38,999 nucleotides of DNA from Planctomycetales bacterium (GTDB lineage: Bacteria > Planctomycetota > Planctomycetia > Isosphaerales > Isosphaeraceae): positions 1 through 38,999 of the forward strand of contig DAIDKV010000090.1 of assembly GCA_027449865.1 (NCBI GenBank), written 5' to 3'. A model generated the notes under the pieces. The model was not told where the DNA came from, did not search any database, and saw only the letters and a list, made by a program, of their open reading frames with translations. The position numbers and the translations under genes are program-made. The stretch's first letter is position 1. Each line of letters begins with the position of its first letter. This document shows positions 16,093 to 25,701 of the stretch, piece by piece.

Positions 16093-17694
16093 ATGAGCGA
16101 CGCAGAGACGAAGCGCTATTATCTGACCACGGCGATCGACTACCCCAACAGCCGGCCGCACATCGGCACCGCGTTCGAGAAGATCGGCGCCGATGTTCAG
16201 GTACGGTTCCGCCGGATGGAGGGCGCCTCGGTCTTCTTCCTGATGGGGAACGACGAGAACACCATCAAGGTTCCCCAGCGCGCCCGCGAACTGAACCTCG
16301 AGCCGAAGGCTTATGTCGACCAGATGGCCGGTCAGTTCAAGGATGTCTGGCACGCGCTCGATATCTCGTTCAGCGACTTCATCCAGACGAGCGAGGAACG
16401 CCACCACGCCGGCTGCCGGAAGTTCATCCAGGCGGTGTACGACGCCGGAGACATTTACAAGGGAACATACTCTGGCCATTATTGCAACGGCTGCGAGGCG
16501 TTCAAGACCGAGAAGGAAGTCGCCGAGGGGGGCGGCAAATGTCCGAATCACCCGAACACGCCGCTGATCTGGGTTGAGGAAGATAATTACTACTTCCGCC
16601 TTTCAGCCTATCGCGACCGGTTGCTGGAACACTACCTCTCGCATCGCGACTTCATTCAGCCCGAGAGCCGACGCAACGAGGTGATGAGCCTGGTTGAGTC
16701 GGAATTGAAGGACGTCGCGATCACGCGCAAGGGTTTCGCGTGGGGGATCAAGACGCCGTTCGACCCGGACCAGACGATCTATGTCTGGTTTGATGCTCTG
16801 CTGAACTACATCACGGGGATCGGCTACGGGACGGATGAGGAGCGATTCCGCCAGTTGTGGCCGGCGGATGTTCACGTGATCGGCAAGGACATCACGCGGT
16901 TTCACTGTGCCCTCTGGCCGGCGATGCTGATGTCGGCCGGTTTGCCGCTGCCGCGGATGGTGTTCGGCCACGGGTTCGTCTACCGGAAGAACGAGGAGAC
17001 GGGCGAGGTCCAGAAGCTGAGCAAGAGCCTGGGCAACGTGGTCGAGCCGATGGACCTGGTCCAGCAGTTCTCGTCGGAGGCGTTCCGGTATTACTTCATG
17101 AGCCAGTGCCCGTTCGGCGGCGACGGCGAGTTCTCGTTCGAGCGGTTCGCGGCGGTGTATAACGCCGACCTTGCCAACAACCTCGGCAACCTCTACAGCC
17201 GAACCCTGACGATGTGCGCGAAGTACTTCGAGGGCCGGCTCGACGGAGGCTCGACCGTTGATGCGACTCAGTGGCGCAAGGGACTCGAATTCGAGCCGCT
17301 GATCGGATCGCTGCGCGAGCTGGTCGGGTCGTTCGAGTACAACCTGGCGTTGCAGCGGATCTGGCGCGAGGTGGTCGACGCGGCGAACCGCTACATCCAG
17401 GAGACGCAGCCGTTCAAGCTGGTGAAGACGGACGTCGAGGCCACCCGCGCGGTGCTGGTGAACCTGGCCGACTGGATCCGCGTCGCCGCGATTTTGATCA
17501 AGCCGTTCCTGCCTCGAACGGCGGAGACCTTCTACCGCGCCTTCAACTTCGAGGAGACGACGCCCTGGGAGTCGGTCGGATATGTCGATGCGCTGACGCC
17601 GCTGAACCAGCAGGGCCTGCACGTTACAGCTCCGCTGACCGAAGGCAAGCCGTCGCCGCTCTTCCCCAAGGTCGAGGTCGGGGCCCCGCGGTGA
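16093..17694 (+). CDS. metG: methionyl-tRNA synthetase
   Basis: This class I synthetase charges tRNA-Met with methionine. With the ATG at 16093 the protein is 533 residues. The HIGH-type motif is PHIGT (His23) after AIDYPNSR, and the KMSKS-type motif is KLSKS at 308-312. One zinc knuckle is visible, Cys131 and Cys134 in YCNGCEAF and Cys150 and His153 in KCPNHP. The anticodon-binding helical domain follows, with ADLANNLGNLYSRTLTM. It lacks the C-terminal tRNA-binding domain of longer bacterial enzymes. The frame is open 24 codons upstream, but the region before MSDAETKRYYLTTAID has no family-like sequence. A strong hairpin follows the gene. Confidence 0.96.
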   Translation: MSDAETKRYYLTTAIDYPNSRPHIGTAFEKIGADVQVRFRRMEGASVFFLMGNDENTIKVPQRARELNLEPKAYVDQMAGQFKDVWHALDISFSDFIQTSEERHHAGCRKFIQAVYDAGDIYKGTYSGHYCNGCEAFKTEKEVAEGGGKCPNHPNTPLIWVEEDNYYFRLSAYRDRLLEHYLSHRDFIQPESRRNEVMSLVESELKDVAITRKGFAWGIKTPFDPDQTIYVWFDALLNYITGIGYGTDEERFRQLWPADVHVIGKDITRFHCALWPAMLMSAGLPLPRMVFGHGFVYRKNEETGEVQKLSKSLGNVVEPMDLVQQFSSEAFRYYFMSQCPFGGDGEFSFERFAAVYNADLANNLGNLYSRTLTMCAKYFEGRLDGGSTVDATQWRKGLEFEPLIGSLRELVGSFEYNLALQRIWREVVDAANRYIQETQPFKLVKTDVEATRAVLVNLADWIRVAAILIKPFLPRTAETFYRAFNFEETTPWESVGYVDALTPLNQQGLHVTAPLTEGKPSPLFPKVEVGAPR

Positions 17695-17720
17695 TCGGGC
17701 CCGTCGGGAGAAATGACGAC

Positions 17721-17748
17721 GGCCCATCCCTCGTCGTGGGGATGGGCC
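17721..17748. terminator. strong hairpin between metG and the sedolisin gene
   Basis: GGCCCATCCC (17721-17730) and GGGATGGGCC (17739-17748) are perfect 10-bp arms with an 8-nt loop, followed on the plus strand by ATTTCGTT. It lies 26 bp after the metG stop and before the end of the oppositely transcribed sedolisin gene, so it can serve both transcripts. The T-run is short. Confidence 0.7.
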
Positions 17749-17776
17749 ATTTCGTTCGTCCACGCTCCGGCGCCAA

Positions 17777-19933
17777 TCAGGCGTGGGGCACCGAGTAGAA
17801 TTCGGGGCCCGAGGCCAAGGCGACCTCCATGCTCAGGAGGTCCGCGCCCGAGTTCACCAAGGCGTCGATCTCGGCGGTGGAAGGCCCGGAATCCCACTGG
17901 TATCGCTGGAGCAGGTCGGGGATGAAGGACATGAAGGGGCGATACTGCGAGATGTCGCCGTACATCGCCCGGACGGCGTCGGTCCGGAACTCGGCGGACG
18001 TGGCGAAGTCGTAGGCGACCTGGATCCGGGCGGCCTGGTTCCCGACGCCCCCGATCGAGTTGATGTAGTTGACCCACCCCGTGACCTCCGACGGAGTGAG
18101 GTCGCTTTCCTGGAACGAGCGGCCGAGCAGGCTCCTGTACAGCGCCATGACGTAATCGGAGCCGGCACCTGAGGGGCCTCCCGTCCCGCCGTTGTCGTTC
18201 AGGTACTCCTGCGAGCCGAGGAAGTTGCTCATGACGGTTTCCAGGGTCGCGCCGGCCGCCAGTTGCCCCGACCAGTATTCCAGGCCGCCGGAGTCGGCGG
18301 CGCGGTGCAGGAAGGTCCAGTAGAGGTTGGAGACGATGTCATTGTAGTGCTCGCCCGAGCGGACGATCGCCGTGGCGACGGCCGAGAGGTTGCTCCCCGG
18401 CTGTGGCGACTGCGGGCCCGGGATCCAGTTGGTGTCCGAGGGGAGCATCGACGAGAAGTAGGCCAGGCCGCCGGCGTCGGCTGGGCGAGTGAGGATGTCC
18501 TTGTAGAGCCCCTCGACGTAGAGTTGGTTCGGCGTCATCGAGCTGACGGCGACCATCGTGGGGACCGTCGCCGGCCCGAGCCAGTTGCGCTCGATCGAGA
18601 CGCCGAGAGAATAGGTTCCCGAGCCGCCGAGCGAGATGGTCCCGTAGACTTCGTACTGGCCGTTGCCCTGGTAGATGACCTCGCCGTAGTCGGACGCGTT
18701 CGGACCCGAGACGACGTCGCCGGTGAAGTCCTGGAAGGTGGCGACCTCGCCGGTGTAGGGGACTCCGGGGAGGATCTGGAGGCTTGTGTGCCCGGGGATG
18801 ACCTCCTGGGTCAGCCCGGCCACGACCCGGCTCGCGATCGGGGTTCCCGCGCCGTACACCGAGGAACCCGAGTAGCCGAGCAGGTTACTGCCGGGGATAT
18901 TGGTGTGGAAGTCGGCGCCCTGGGCGGACATGCTCTGGAGCAGGTTCCGCGTCGAGGCGGTGGTCAGCACGGGGAGGCCCGTCAGGGCCCGCCCCTGGTC
19001 GGCGATCGCGAGGATCCCCGCCCACGCCGGGGCGGCGAAGCTGGTCCCGCTCTCCATCCCCCAGCCCGAGGCGCCCGCGCCGAAGTCCCACGAGTCGTAG
19101 ACCGAGTCGTTGACCGCGTTGAATCCGACGTCCGGGCCCGACTTACCCGGATTGTACGGGTCGGGGCCGCCGCCGCTCTGATACCAAACGCTCTCGCCGA
19201 CGTAGTTCCCCGAGCCGTCGACCGTCAGCGAGGTCCCGCCGACCCCGATGACGTTCGTCGATGAGCCGGGATAGGTGAACGTGCCGTTGTCGCCCACCGA
19301 GGAGACGAAGGTCACGGCGCCGGTCAACTGGGAATCGTGGCTCGACTCCCCGGCGTAGCTCCCCCCGAAGCTCATCGAGACCACCGAGACCCCCGGCCGC
19401 GACGCGGCCCAGTCGGCGGCCGAGAACATCGGGACGGAGTCGTAGCTTCCGTTCGGGTAGACGTAGACCGGCACCTCGACGAGGAGGATGTTGGCCTGCG
19501 GGGCGACGGCGTGGGCCCACTCGACGTCCAGCGACGTCTCGATCGCCATGCCTGTCGTGGCGCTGGGCGCCGCGCTCGGGATCGTCGAGGGAGGCGCGCC
19601 GCTGGGCGTCACCACCTGGAGGTTCGGCCCGCCCTGGTTGAACAGGGGCAGGCCGTACCTCTGGCTGAAGGTGTTGGCATCGGGGACGATGTTGGGGTCG
19701 TTCAGCGGGTCGATGATCGCGATCGTCTGGCCCTGGCCCTGGCCTGGGATCGTCCCGTGGTCGAACCAGATCTGATTCAGGCCGTAAGCCTGCTGGATCT
19801 GGGCGGGCGTGAAGCCGGAGAGGACGACGCGCTCCTCGACCCGCTCCAGTGCCGGCCGGGTGGCGCGCCGGCGTCGATGCTGGCCGATGTCGATTCGGGA
19901 CCGCCGATTCCGCCTCGCGATGGAGAAGTTCAT
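17777..19933 (-). CDS. sedolisin (S53) family serine-carboxyl peptidase with C-terminal DUF4214 repeats
   Basis: This is a predicted secreted protease of 718 residues. The sedolisin triad is present: Glu132 and Asp136 in AIETSLDVEWAHAVAP, and Ser298 in SGTSFAAPAWAG. The oxyanion Asp215 is in SSVGDNG. No activation propeptide is seen. The N-terminus is Arg-rich, without a classical hydrophobic signal, and carries RPALERVEERVVLSG (about 26-40), the N-terminal motif of planctomycete extracellular proteins. After about residue 475 there are three DUF4214-type units (LYKDILTRPADAGGLAYF, LYWTFLHRAADSGGLEYW and LYRSLLGRSF). ATG 19933 is preferred over upstream starts because GAGGAG lies seven bases before it. 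The gene is divergent from the sigma factor gene, with 254 bp between. Confidence 0.88.
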   Translation of the reverse strand: MNFSIARRNRRSRIDIGQHRRRRATRPALERVEERVVLSGFTPAQIQQAYGLNQIWFDHGTIPGQGQGQTIAIIDPLNDPNIVPDANTFSQRYGLPLFNQGGPNLQVVTPSGAPPSTIPSAAPSATTGMAIETSLDVEWAHAVAPQANILLVEVPVYVYPNGSYDSVPMFSAADWAASRPGVSVVSMSFGGSYAGESSHDSQLTGAVTFVSSVGDNGTFTYPGSSTNVIGVGGTSLTVDGSGNYVGESVWYQSGGGPDPYNPGKSGPDVGFNAVNDSVYDSWDFGAGASGWGMESGTSFAAPAWAGILAIADQGRALTGLPVLTTASTRNLLQSMSAQGADFHTNIPGSNLLGYSGSSVYGAGTPIASRVVAGLTQEVIPGHTSLQILPGVPYTGEVATFQDFTGDVVSGPNASDYGEVIYQGNGQYEVYGTISLGGSGTYSLGVSIERNWLGPATVPTMVAVSSMTPNQLYVEGLYKDILTRPADAGGLAYFSSMLPSDTNWIPGPQSPQPGSNLSAVATAIVRSGEHYNDIVSNLYWTFLHRAADSGGLEYWSGQLAAGATLETVMSNFLGSQEYLNDNGGTGGPSGAGSDYVMALYRSLLGRSFQESDLTPSEVTGWVNYINSIGGVGNQAARIQVAYDFATSAEFRTDAVRAMYGDISQYRPFMSFIPDLLQRYQWDSGPSTAEIDALVNSGADLLSMEVALASGPEFYSVPHA

Positions 19934-20187
19934 GATCATGCTCCTCGGGGTCGATTCCTCGTTGTCATTTCGGGACGCTCGCATCTCGACGGCCCTGGCC
20001 CCTCGCGTCTTGAGGGCCCGGCCTACCCTGACGAGCGGGAGCCGACGCGATCGGGTACGAAAATAAACGATGGCCCGGAATCGCTTCCTACCGCCGACCT
20101 GGTCGGGATGGTAGGATAGAGATGTATCTGGCGGCTTGATCGGCGACCGCCCGGACCCGGCGGCGGCCCGGTCTTCGGGAGGTGACC

Positions 20188-20811
20188 ATGGCGGATGCCG
20201 GCGCGACGACGACCCGGATTCAGTCGCGGCTCGACCGCCTGCGGGCCGGCGACGATTCCGCGCGCGACGAATTGCTGACGGTCGCCTGCGAGCGGCTGGG
20301 GCGGCTGGCGAGGAAGATGCTCCGAAGCTATCCCGGCGTGGGGCGGTGGGAGCAGACCGACGACGTGCTACAGAACGCCACGATGCGGCTCTGCCGGGCC
20401 CTCGACCAGGTCAAGCCGGAGACGGTCCGGAGCTTCATCAACCTCGCGGCCGTGCAGATCCGCCGCGAGCTGATCGACCTGGCCCGGCACTATGACGGGC
20501 CGCAGGGCCAAGGCCGGCATCACGCCAGCCGGGCGGGTCGGGAAGGCGACGTCGCGTCGGCGCCCGGGCCGCCGGAGCGGGCCGACGAGACCGACGACCC
20601 TGCGCGGCTGGCGGGCTGGACCGAGTTCCACGAGCGGGCCGGCGCCCTGCCCGACCCCGAGCGCGAGGTCTTCGACCTGCTCTGGTATCAGGGTCTCTCC
20701 CAGGCCGAGGCCGCCGACCTGCTGGGGGTCACCGAGCGGGTGGTGAAGTACCGGTGGCGATCGGCCCGGCTCAGGCTCCACGAGCTGCTCGGCGGCCGGC
20801 TCCCCGGCTGA
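20188..20811 (+). CDS. ECF-type RNA polymerase sigma factor
   Basis: This sigma-70 family factor of 207 residues has only regions 2 and 4. Region 2 (about 12-95) includes RLDRLRAGDDSARDELLTVACERLGRLARKML and the DDVLQNATMRLCRAL helix. A Gly/Ala/Arg-rich linker follows (about 105-140). Region 4 (about 145-200) contains LPDPEREVFDLLWYQGLSQAEAADLLGVTERVVKYRWRSARLRL, the helix-turn-helix that reads the -35 element. The ATG at 20188 is preceded by GGGAGGTGA, a nearly ideal ribosome binding site. No anti-sigma factor gene is next to it. Instead a TPR-containing kinase gene follows 196 bp later, a pairing common in Isosphaeraceae and suggesting control by phosphorylation. A weak extended -10 (TGGTAGGAT, 20109-20117) lies upstream. 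Confidence 0.9.
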   Translation: MADAGATTTRIQSRLDRLRAGDDSARDELLTVACERLGRLARKMLRSYPGVGRWEQTDDVLQNATMRLCRALDQVKPETVRSFINLAAVQIRRELIDLARHYDGPQGQGRHHASRAGREGDVASAPGPPERADETDDPARLAGWTEFHERAGALPDPEREVFDLLWYQGLSQAEAADLLGVTERVVKYRWRSARLRLHELLGGRLPG

Positions 20812-20843
20812 GAGCTTGGGGAACCATCGATTCCAGAGAACGG

Positions 20844-20948
20844 ATTCCGAATTCCTGAAAAATGCAAATTCACAAGAATCATGGATTTGCGAATCGGTGG
20901 TGTCCGGAGGCGATTGAATAGGATGGTCGGAATCCGAAATTCGGAATT
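20844..20948. repeat. inverted repeat between sigma factor and kinase genes
   Basis: ATTCCGAATT (20844-20853) and AATTCGGAAT (20938-20947) are perfect 10-bp arms. Further GAATCCGAA and CGATCCGAATCC words lie around the right arm, so local foldbacks are also possible. The block is AT-rich compared with its neighbours and lies within the gap before the kinase gene. It shares words with the element at 3041-3085. Confidence 0.45.
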
Positions 20949-21007
20949 CTCGATCCGAATCCTTCAGACGCTCGGAGGGGCCCCCGACCCGCGAGGGGGC
21001 CACGCCC

Positions 21008-24000
21008 ATGGAGATCGAGACGCGCGTCGATGACCTGGTGGACCGCTGGGAGGAGCTCCGCGGCTGCGGCACGCCGATGACCGTCGAGGAGCTGTGCGCC
21101 GGCTGCCCCGATCTGATCGCCGAGGTCCGGCGCCGGGTCGACGCCCTCCGGGCGATGGATTCGGCCCTCGATACGCGGGTGGTGGGCCCGCCGCCCTTCG
21201 CCGCCGGCCGCGACGGGGCCGACTCCGATCCCGGCCCGCCCGAAGTGACGCGGGCGACGGCCGCCTATCGCGTCGGCGACCGCCACGACCGGGGCGGGCT
21301 GGGCGTCGTCTTCGTCGCCCACCAGGAGGAGCTGGACCGAAAGGTCGCCCTGAAGCGGATCCGGCCGGACAAGCTCCGCGACGCCTCGCGGCGCCGGTTC
21401 CTCCGCGAGGCCGCGATCACCGCCCGGCTCCAGCACCCCGGCATCGTCCCGATCTACGGCCTGGGCCAGGACGACGGCGGGCCGTTCTACACCATGCCGT
21501 TCATCGAGGGGCGGACGCTCCAGCAGGCGATCGCGGCCTTCCACGGCGACGAGCGGGTCCGCGGCGACCCCGGCCGCCGGGCCCTCGGGCTCCGCGGCCT
21601 GTTGCAGCCCTTCGTCACGATCTGCCAGACGATGGCCTATGCCCACGACCGGGGGGTCGTCCACCGCGACCTCAAGCCGTCGAACCTCATGCTCGGCCCC
21701 TACGGCGAGGCCCTGGTGATGGACTGGGGCCTGGCCCGACGGTTCGGCGACGACGGCGGGGAGAGCGGCGACGGCCCGTCGCCCGACCCCTCATCGGAGG
21801 AGGTCACGGCGACCGGCGAGATCCTGGGCACACCGCTCTACATGAGCCCGGAGCAGGCCCGGGGCGAGCCGGCCGGCCCCGCCAGTGATCTCTTCAGCCT
21901 GGGCCTGATCCTCTACGCGATCCTGACGGGCGGATCCCCCTTCGAGGGCGCGAGTCGTCGGGCCGCGATCGTGCCGCCGCGCCGCCGGGACCCGCGGCTG
22001 CCGCGCGCCCTGGAGGCCGTCTGCCTGAAGGCGATGGCGACGAGGCCCGAGGACCGCTATGCCTCGGCGCGCGACCTGGCCGACGACCTGACCCGATGGC
22101 TGGCCGACGAGCCGGTCTCGGCGTGGCGCGAGCCGGCCTCGGACCGGGCGCGGCGGTGGGCGCGTCGACACCGGACGGGCGTGGCCGCGGGGCTGGTGGC
22201 GCTGGTGACCCTGGCGATCGGGCTGGGCGCCGTGGCCGCCGTCCAGGTCCGGGCCAACGATCGCCTCCGGAGGGCCGGCGCCGAGACGACCCGGGCCCTG
22301 GCCGCGACCCGCGAGGCGCAGGCCCGGACGCTGGCGGCCCTGGCGGGGTCGGAGGAGTCGCGGCGGCAGGCCGAGGCCGTGAGCCGGTTCCTGGTCGAGG
22401 CGTTTCGCAGCCCCGACCCGTCGCGGATCGACCGGAACGTGAAGGTGGTCGACGTGCTCGACCGGGCCTGCTCGCGGCTCGACAAGGAATTCGCCGGGTC
22501 GCCGGCGACCCGAGGAATGCTCCTCCAGGCCCTGGGCCTGACCTACCACGGCCTGGGTCTCTACGACCGGGCCATCGGCCTGCACACCGGGGCGATCGCC
22601 GCGCGCGAGGCCGCGTTCGGCCCCGACCACCTCGATACGCTCGCGAGCCGCACCAACCTGGGCAACGCCCTCTGGGCGGCCGGCCGGATCAAGGAGGCGA
22701 TCGAGCAGCACCGGGCGACGCTCGAGAGGTACGAGGCCACTCTGGGCCCCGACCACCCCGACGCCCTCAAGTGCCGCGACGATCTGGCCCTCGCCTACCA
22801 CGACGCCGGCCGGATGGACGAGGCGATCGCGCAGCACGAGGCGGTCTTCCAGCGTCGCCTGGCCGTGCTGGGCGGCGGCCATCCCGATACGCTCCAGAGC
22901 ATGAACAACCTGGCCAACGCTTACAATCTGGTCGAACGGTGGGATCGGGCGATCCCGCTCTACGAGCAGGCGCTCGATCGAATGAAGGCCACGCTGGGCC
23001 CCGACCACCCCGAGACCCTCACCGTCCAAAACAACCTCGCCAACGCCTGCTTCTCCTCGGGCCGACTGGCGGACGCGCTGAAGTTGCGCGAGCAGACGCT
23101 CGATCAGCGCGCGGTCAAGCTGGGGCCCCACCACCCCGACACGGTCTTGAGCCGCGTCAATCTGGCCAATTCGTACTACTCCGCCGGCCGGCTGGACGAG
23201 GCGATCCCGCTCTTCGAGGAGGCCCTGGAGGAGTTCCAGGCCCAGCTCGGCCCCGACCACCGCTTCACGCTCACCACCCGCAACAATCTGGCCGTCGCCT
23301 ACCAGACGACCGGGCGGAACTCGCGGGCGATCGACCTGTACGAGGCGACGCTGGCCCGGATCCAGGCCAGGCTGGCCCCCGACCACCCCGACGCGCTCAT
23401 GAGCCGGATCAACCTGGCCAACGCCTACTACTCCGCCGGCCGGCTTTCCGAGTCGATGGATCTCCACAGGACGACCCTCGAGCGGGTCGAGGCCAAGCTC
23501 GGCCCCGATCACTCCTACGCCCTCGCGTGCCGCGAGTGCCTGGCCGTCGCCTGCGAGACGCTCGGCCGGTTCGGCGAGGCCGAAGTCCTGTATCGCGACG
23601 TGCTGACCCGACGCCGTAAGGCCCTGCCGCCCGGTAGCCCCCTCCTGGATTGGGACCTCGCCGCGCTCGGCTGGAACCTGCTGGTGCAGTCACGGTGGTC
23701 GGAGGCCGAGCCGATGCTGCGCGAGAGCCTGGCGATCCGGGCCAAGGCCGACCCCGACGGCTGGTCGCGATACGACGCGATGAGCCGGCTGGGCGAGGCG
23801 ATCCGGGGTCAGGGCCGGAATGCCGAGGCCGAGCCGATGATCGTCGGCGGTTACGAGGGGATGAAGGCGCGCGAGGGCCGGATCCCGTCGCAGAGTCAGT
23901 CCCAGGTCCGCCACGCGGCCGAGCGGCTGATCGGGCTCTACGAAGAATGGGGCCGGACCGAGCAGGCCGACGCCTGGAAGGCCCGGCTGGGGATGCGCGA

Positions 24001-24031
24001 CCTGCCCACCGACGTCTTCGCATCCCCATGA
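21008..24031 (+). CDS. transmembrane serine/threonine protein kinase with kinesin-light-chain-type TPRs
   Basis: This is a 1007-residue receptor-like kinase. The kinase domain spans about 87-365. It has a Gly loop (DRGGLGVVF), Lys116 in VALKRI, and the catalytic loop VVHRDLKPSN with Asp221. DWG is at 239-241 where most kinases have DFG. GTPLYMSPEQ closes the activation segment. One membrane helix lies at about 391-413 (GVAAGLVALVTLAIGLGAVAAVQV). Outside it, from about 500 to 870, are about eight TPR units of 42 residues with the consensus LGPDHPDTL, NNLANAYYSAGRLDEAI, which bind partner proteins. The N-terminal 85 residues include a small helical segment. It probably works with the sigma factor just upstream. 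Repeats are well conserved, suggesting recent duplication. Confidence 0.93.
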   Translation: MEIETRVDDLVDRWEELRGCGTPMTVEELCAGCPDLIAEVRRRVDALRAMDSALDTRVVGPPPFAAGRDGADSDPGPPEVTRATAAYRVGDRHDRGGLGVVFVAHQEELDRKVALKRIRPDKLRDASRRRFLREAAITARLQHPGIVPIYGLGQDDGGPFYTMPFIEGRTLQQAIAAFHGDERVRGDPGRRALGLRGLLQPFVTICQTMAYAHDRGVVHRDLKPSNLMLGPYGEALVMDWGLARRFGDDGGESGDGPSPDPSSEEVTATGEILGTPLYMSPEQARGEPAGPASDLFSLGLILYAILTGGSPFEGASRRAAIVPPRRRDPRLPRALEAVCLKAMATRPEDRYASARDLADDLTRWLADEPVSAWREPASDRARRWARRHRTGVAAGLVALVTLAIGLGAVAAVQVRANDRLRRAGAETTRALAATREAQARTLAALAGSEESRRQAEAVSRFLVEAFRSPDPSRIDRNVKVVDVLDRACSRLDKEFAGSPATRGMLLQALGLTYHGLGLYDRAIGLHTGAIAAREAAFGPDHLDTLASRTNLGNALWAAGRIKEAIEQHRATLERYEATLGPDHPDALKCRDDLALAYHDAGRMDEAIAQHEAVFQRRLAVLGGGHPDTLQSMNNLANAYNLVERWDRAIPLYEQALDRMKATLGPDHPETLTVQNNLANACFSSGRLADALKLREQTLDQRAVKLGPHHPDTVLSRVNLANSYYSAGRLDEAIPLFEEALEEFQAQLGPDHRFTLTTRNNLAVAYQTTGRNSRAIDLYEATLARIQARLAPDHPDALMSRINLANAYYSAGRLSESMDLHRTTLERVEAKLGPDHSYALACRECLAVACETLGRFGEAEVLYRDVLTRRRKALPPGSPLLDWDLAALGWNLLVQSRWSEAEPMLRESLAIRAKADPDGWSRYDAMSRLGEAIRGQGRNAEAEPMIVGGYEGMKAREGRIPSQSQSQVRHAAERLIGLYEEWGRTEQADAWKARLGMRDLPTDVFASP

Positions 24032-24450
24032 ACCAAGGACCCAATGCTTCAGACACCCCTGGGGAGAAGGGCCCCTTTTCGCCACCCGGACCCGCCTTTC
24101 CGCGCGAAAAACGGGCCTCGCAGGATGACCTCGGCCGCCGTTTCAATCAACGCAATCCGATCGAACCGCCAATCCCTATCCCATTCTCGGGCCGACGAGG
24201 AAAGTTCTTTTCCCGACATAAAAAAACTTGCGTCAAGAATTTCGAAAAATAAGATAAGTTCATTAAAGAAACTGAAAACCTGAAGCCTTGTGTGAGTAGA
24301 GGGACCGAAGAAGAGCGCCGATCTTTCGAAGGGTAGAGCGGAGAACATGATAACACGCGTGCAATTGTGTGAAATGGGTGATTCGTTCCAGGTGGATGGA
24401 CCGCTCGCCCATCGAGTGTTGTTGGCCTCGCCGGTCTGGTGGTGGGTCGG
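24032..24450. other. 419-bp convergent gap with an AT-rich island and a promoter-like pair
   Basis: The gap lies between the ends of the kinase gene and wecB. Its centre (about 24200-24300) is much richer in A and T than the rest of the window. On the plus strand TTGCGT (24228-24233) and TAAGAT (24250-24255) are 16 bp apart. On the minus strand CTTGACGCAAG followed by seven T (about 24220-24237) could be a weak terminator for wecB. No convincing open frame or RNA fold was recognised. Confidence 0.35.
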
Positions 24451-25581
24451 TCATCCGGCGGCCTGGAGGGCTGGCGGGATGTCGAGATGCCGCGCGATCG
24501 CGGCTGTGATCCGATCGGCGGCGCGGCCGTCGCCGTAGGGGCTGGCGCCTCGGGCCATCTCGCGATACGCGACCGGATCCGAGAGCAATCGCGCGGTCTC
24601 GGCGACGATCCCTAGCGGTTCGCAGCCGACCAGACGGGCCACGCCCGAGGCGATCGCCTCGGGCCGCTCGCTCTCGTCGCGGAGGACCAGCACCGGCTTC
24701 CCCAGCGCGGGGGCCTCTTCCTGCACGCCGCCCGAGTCGGTGAGGATCAGCGTCGATCGCTTCATCGCCGCCACAAACGAGCCGTAGGGCAGGGGGTCGC
24801 ACACGAGCACTCGATCGAGCCCGGCCATCGCCCCGCGCACGACCGGACCGATCGACGGATTCGGATGTACCGGCCAGAGGAATTGCACGTCGGGGAAGCG
24901 GTCGTGCAGCTCGGCGACCGCCCGGCAGATTCCTCGGATCGGCGCGCCGAAGTTCTCGCGACGGTGCGCCGTGATGAGCACCAGGCGGCGCGTCGGATCG
25001 AGTTCGACACCGATCGGCTCGTCGCGATCGGCAGCCAGAAAGAGGGCGTCGATCACCGTGTTGCCCGTGACGATGATCCAGTCGTCGGCGATTCCCTCTC
25101 GCAGGAGGTTGGCGCGGGCGTCGGCGGTCGGCGCGAAGTGAAGCGCGGCGAGGTGTCCGGCGAGGACGCGGTTGGCCTCCTCGGGGAAGGGTGCGTCGAG
25201 CCGGCCGGTGCGAAGTCCGGCCTCGACGTGCGCGAATGGGATTCGCGCGTAAAAACTTGCCAGGGCTGTCACAAAAACGGTTGTCGTGTCGCCCTGCGCG
25301 ATCACCAGGTCGGGCCGCTCGCCCTCGATCGCCGAGTGGACCGCCGGCAACATTCTCGCCGTGAGATCGACCAGCGATTGACCCGGGCGCATCAGGTCGA
25401 GATCGACGTTGGGCGCGATCGCGAAGAAATCGAGCATGGGGTCGACCAGCTCGCGATGCTGGGCCGTCATCAGCACTCGGCACCGAGCCCACGTCGATTC
25501 CTGCAAGGCCCGGACGACGGGCGCCATCTTGATCGCCTCGGGCCGGGTCCCGATCGCGCAGAGGATCGTGGCTCGACTCAT
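24451..25581 (-). CDS. wecB: UDP-N-acetylglucosamine 2-epimerase (non-hydrolysing)
   Basis: The enzyme interconverts UDP-GlcNAc and UDP-ManNAc in the cytoplasm, feeding ManNAc-type sugars to surface glycans. It has 376 residues, normal length. Family motifs are in order: the N-terminal GTRPEAIKMAPVVRAL, HVEAGLRTGRLDAPFPEEANR, IVTGNTVIDAL, LITAHRRENFG and the UDP-binding TDSGGVQEEAPALGKPVLVL followed by RDESERPEA. The start at 25581 (MSRATILCAIG) has GAGGA seven bases upstream; a longer frame starts seven codons earlier. It is divergent from the three acetyltransferase-like genes, and a good promoter lies in between. It could equally be named mnaA. Confidence 0.95.
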   Translation of the reverse strand: MSRATILCAIGTRPEAIKMAPVVRALQESTWARCRVLMTAQHRELVDPMLDFFAIAPNVDLDLMRPGQSLVDLTARMLPAVHSAIEGERPDLVIAQGDTTTVFVTALASFYARIPFAHVEAGLRTGRLDAPFPEEANRVLAGHLAALHFAPTADARANLLREGIADDWIIVTGNTVIDALFLAADRDEPIGVELDPTRRLVLITAHRRENFGAPIRGICRAVAELHDRFPDVQFLWPVHPNPSIGPVVRGAMAGLDRVLVCDPLPYGSFVAAMKRSTLILTDSGGVQEEAPALGKPVLVLRDESERPEAIASGVARLVGCEPLGIVAETARLLSDPVAYREMARGASPYGDGRAADRITAAIARHLDIPPALQAAG

Positions 25582-25701
25582 GAGGGCGTCCTCAAATGGC
25601 AAAGGGTCGCGGGCGATGAGATCGGAAGCTTCCGTCGATCAACGGGAGGCGCGGAGTGGCCGGTTCTCGGCGGCCGATCCGGTCGCGCGTTCGGGCGGGG
25701 T

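Noticed and set aside
21791-23512. 573-codon minus-strand frame opposite the kinase gene
   Set aside because: It mirrors the TPR repeat DNA, so it looks repetitive, but it is a shadow.
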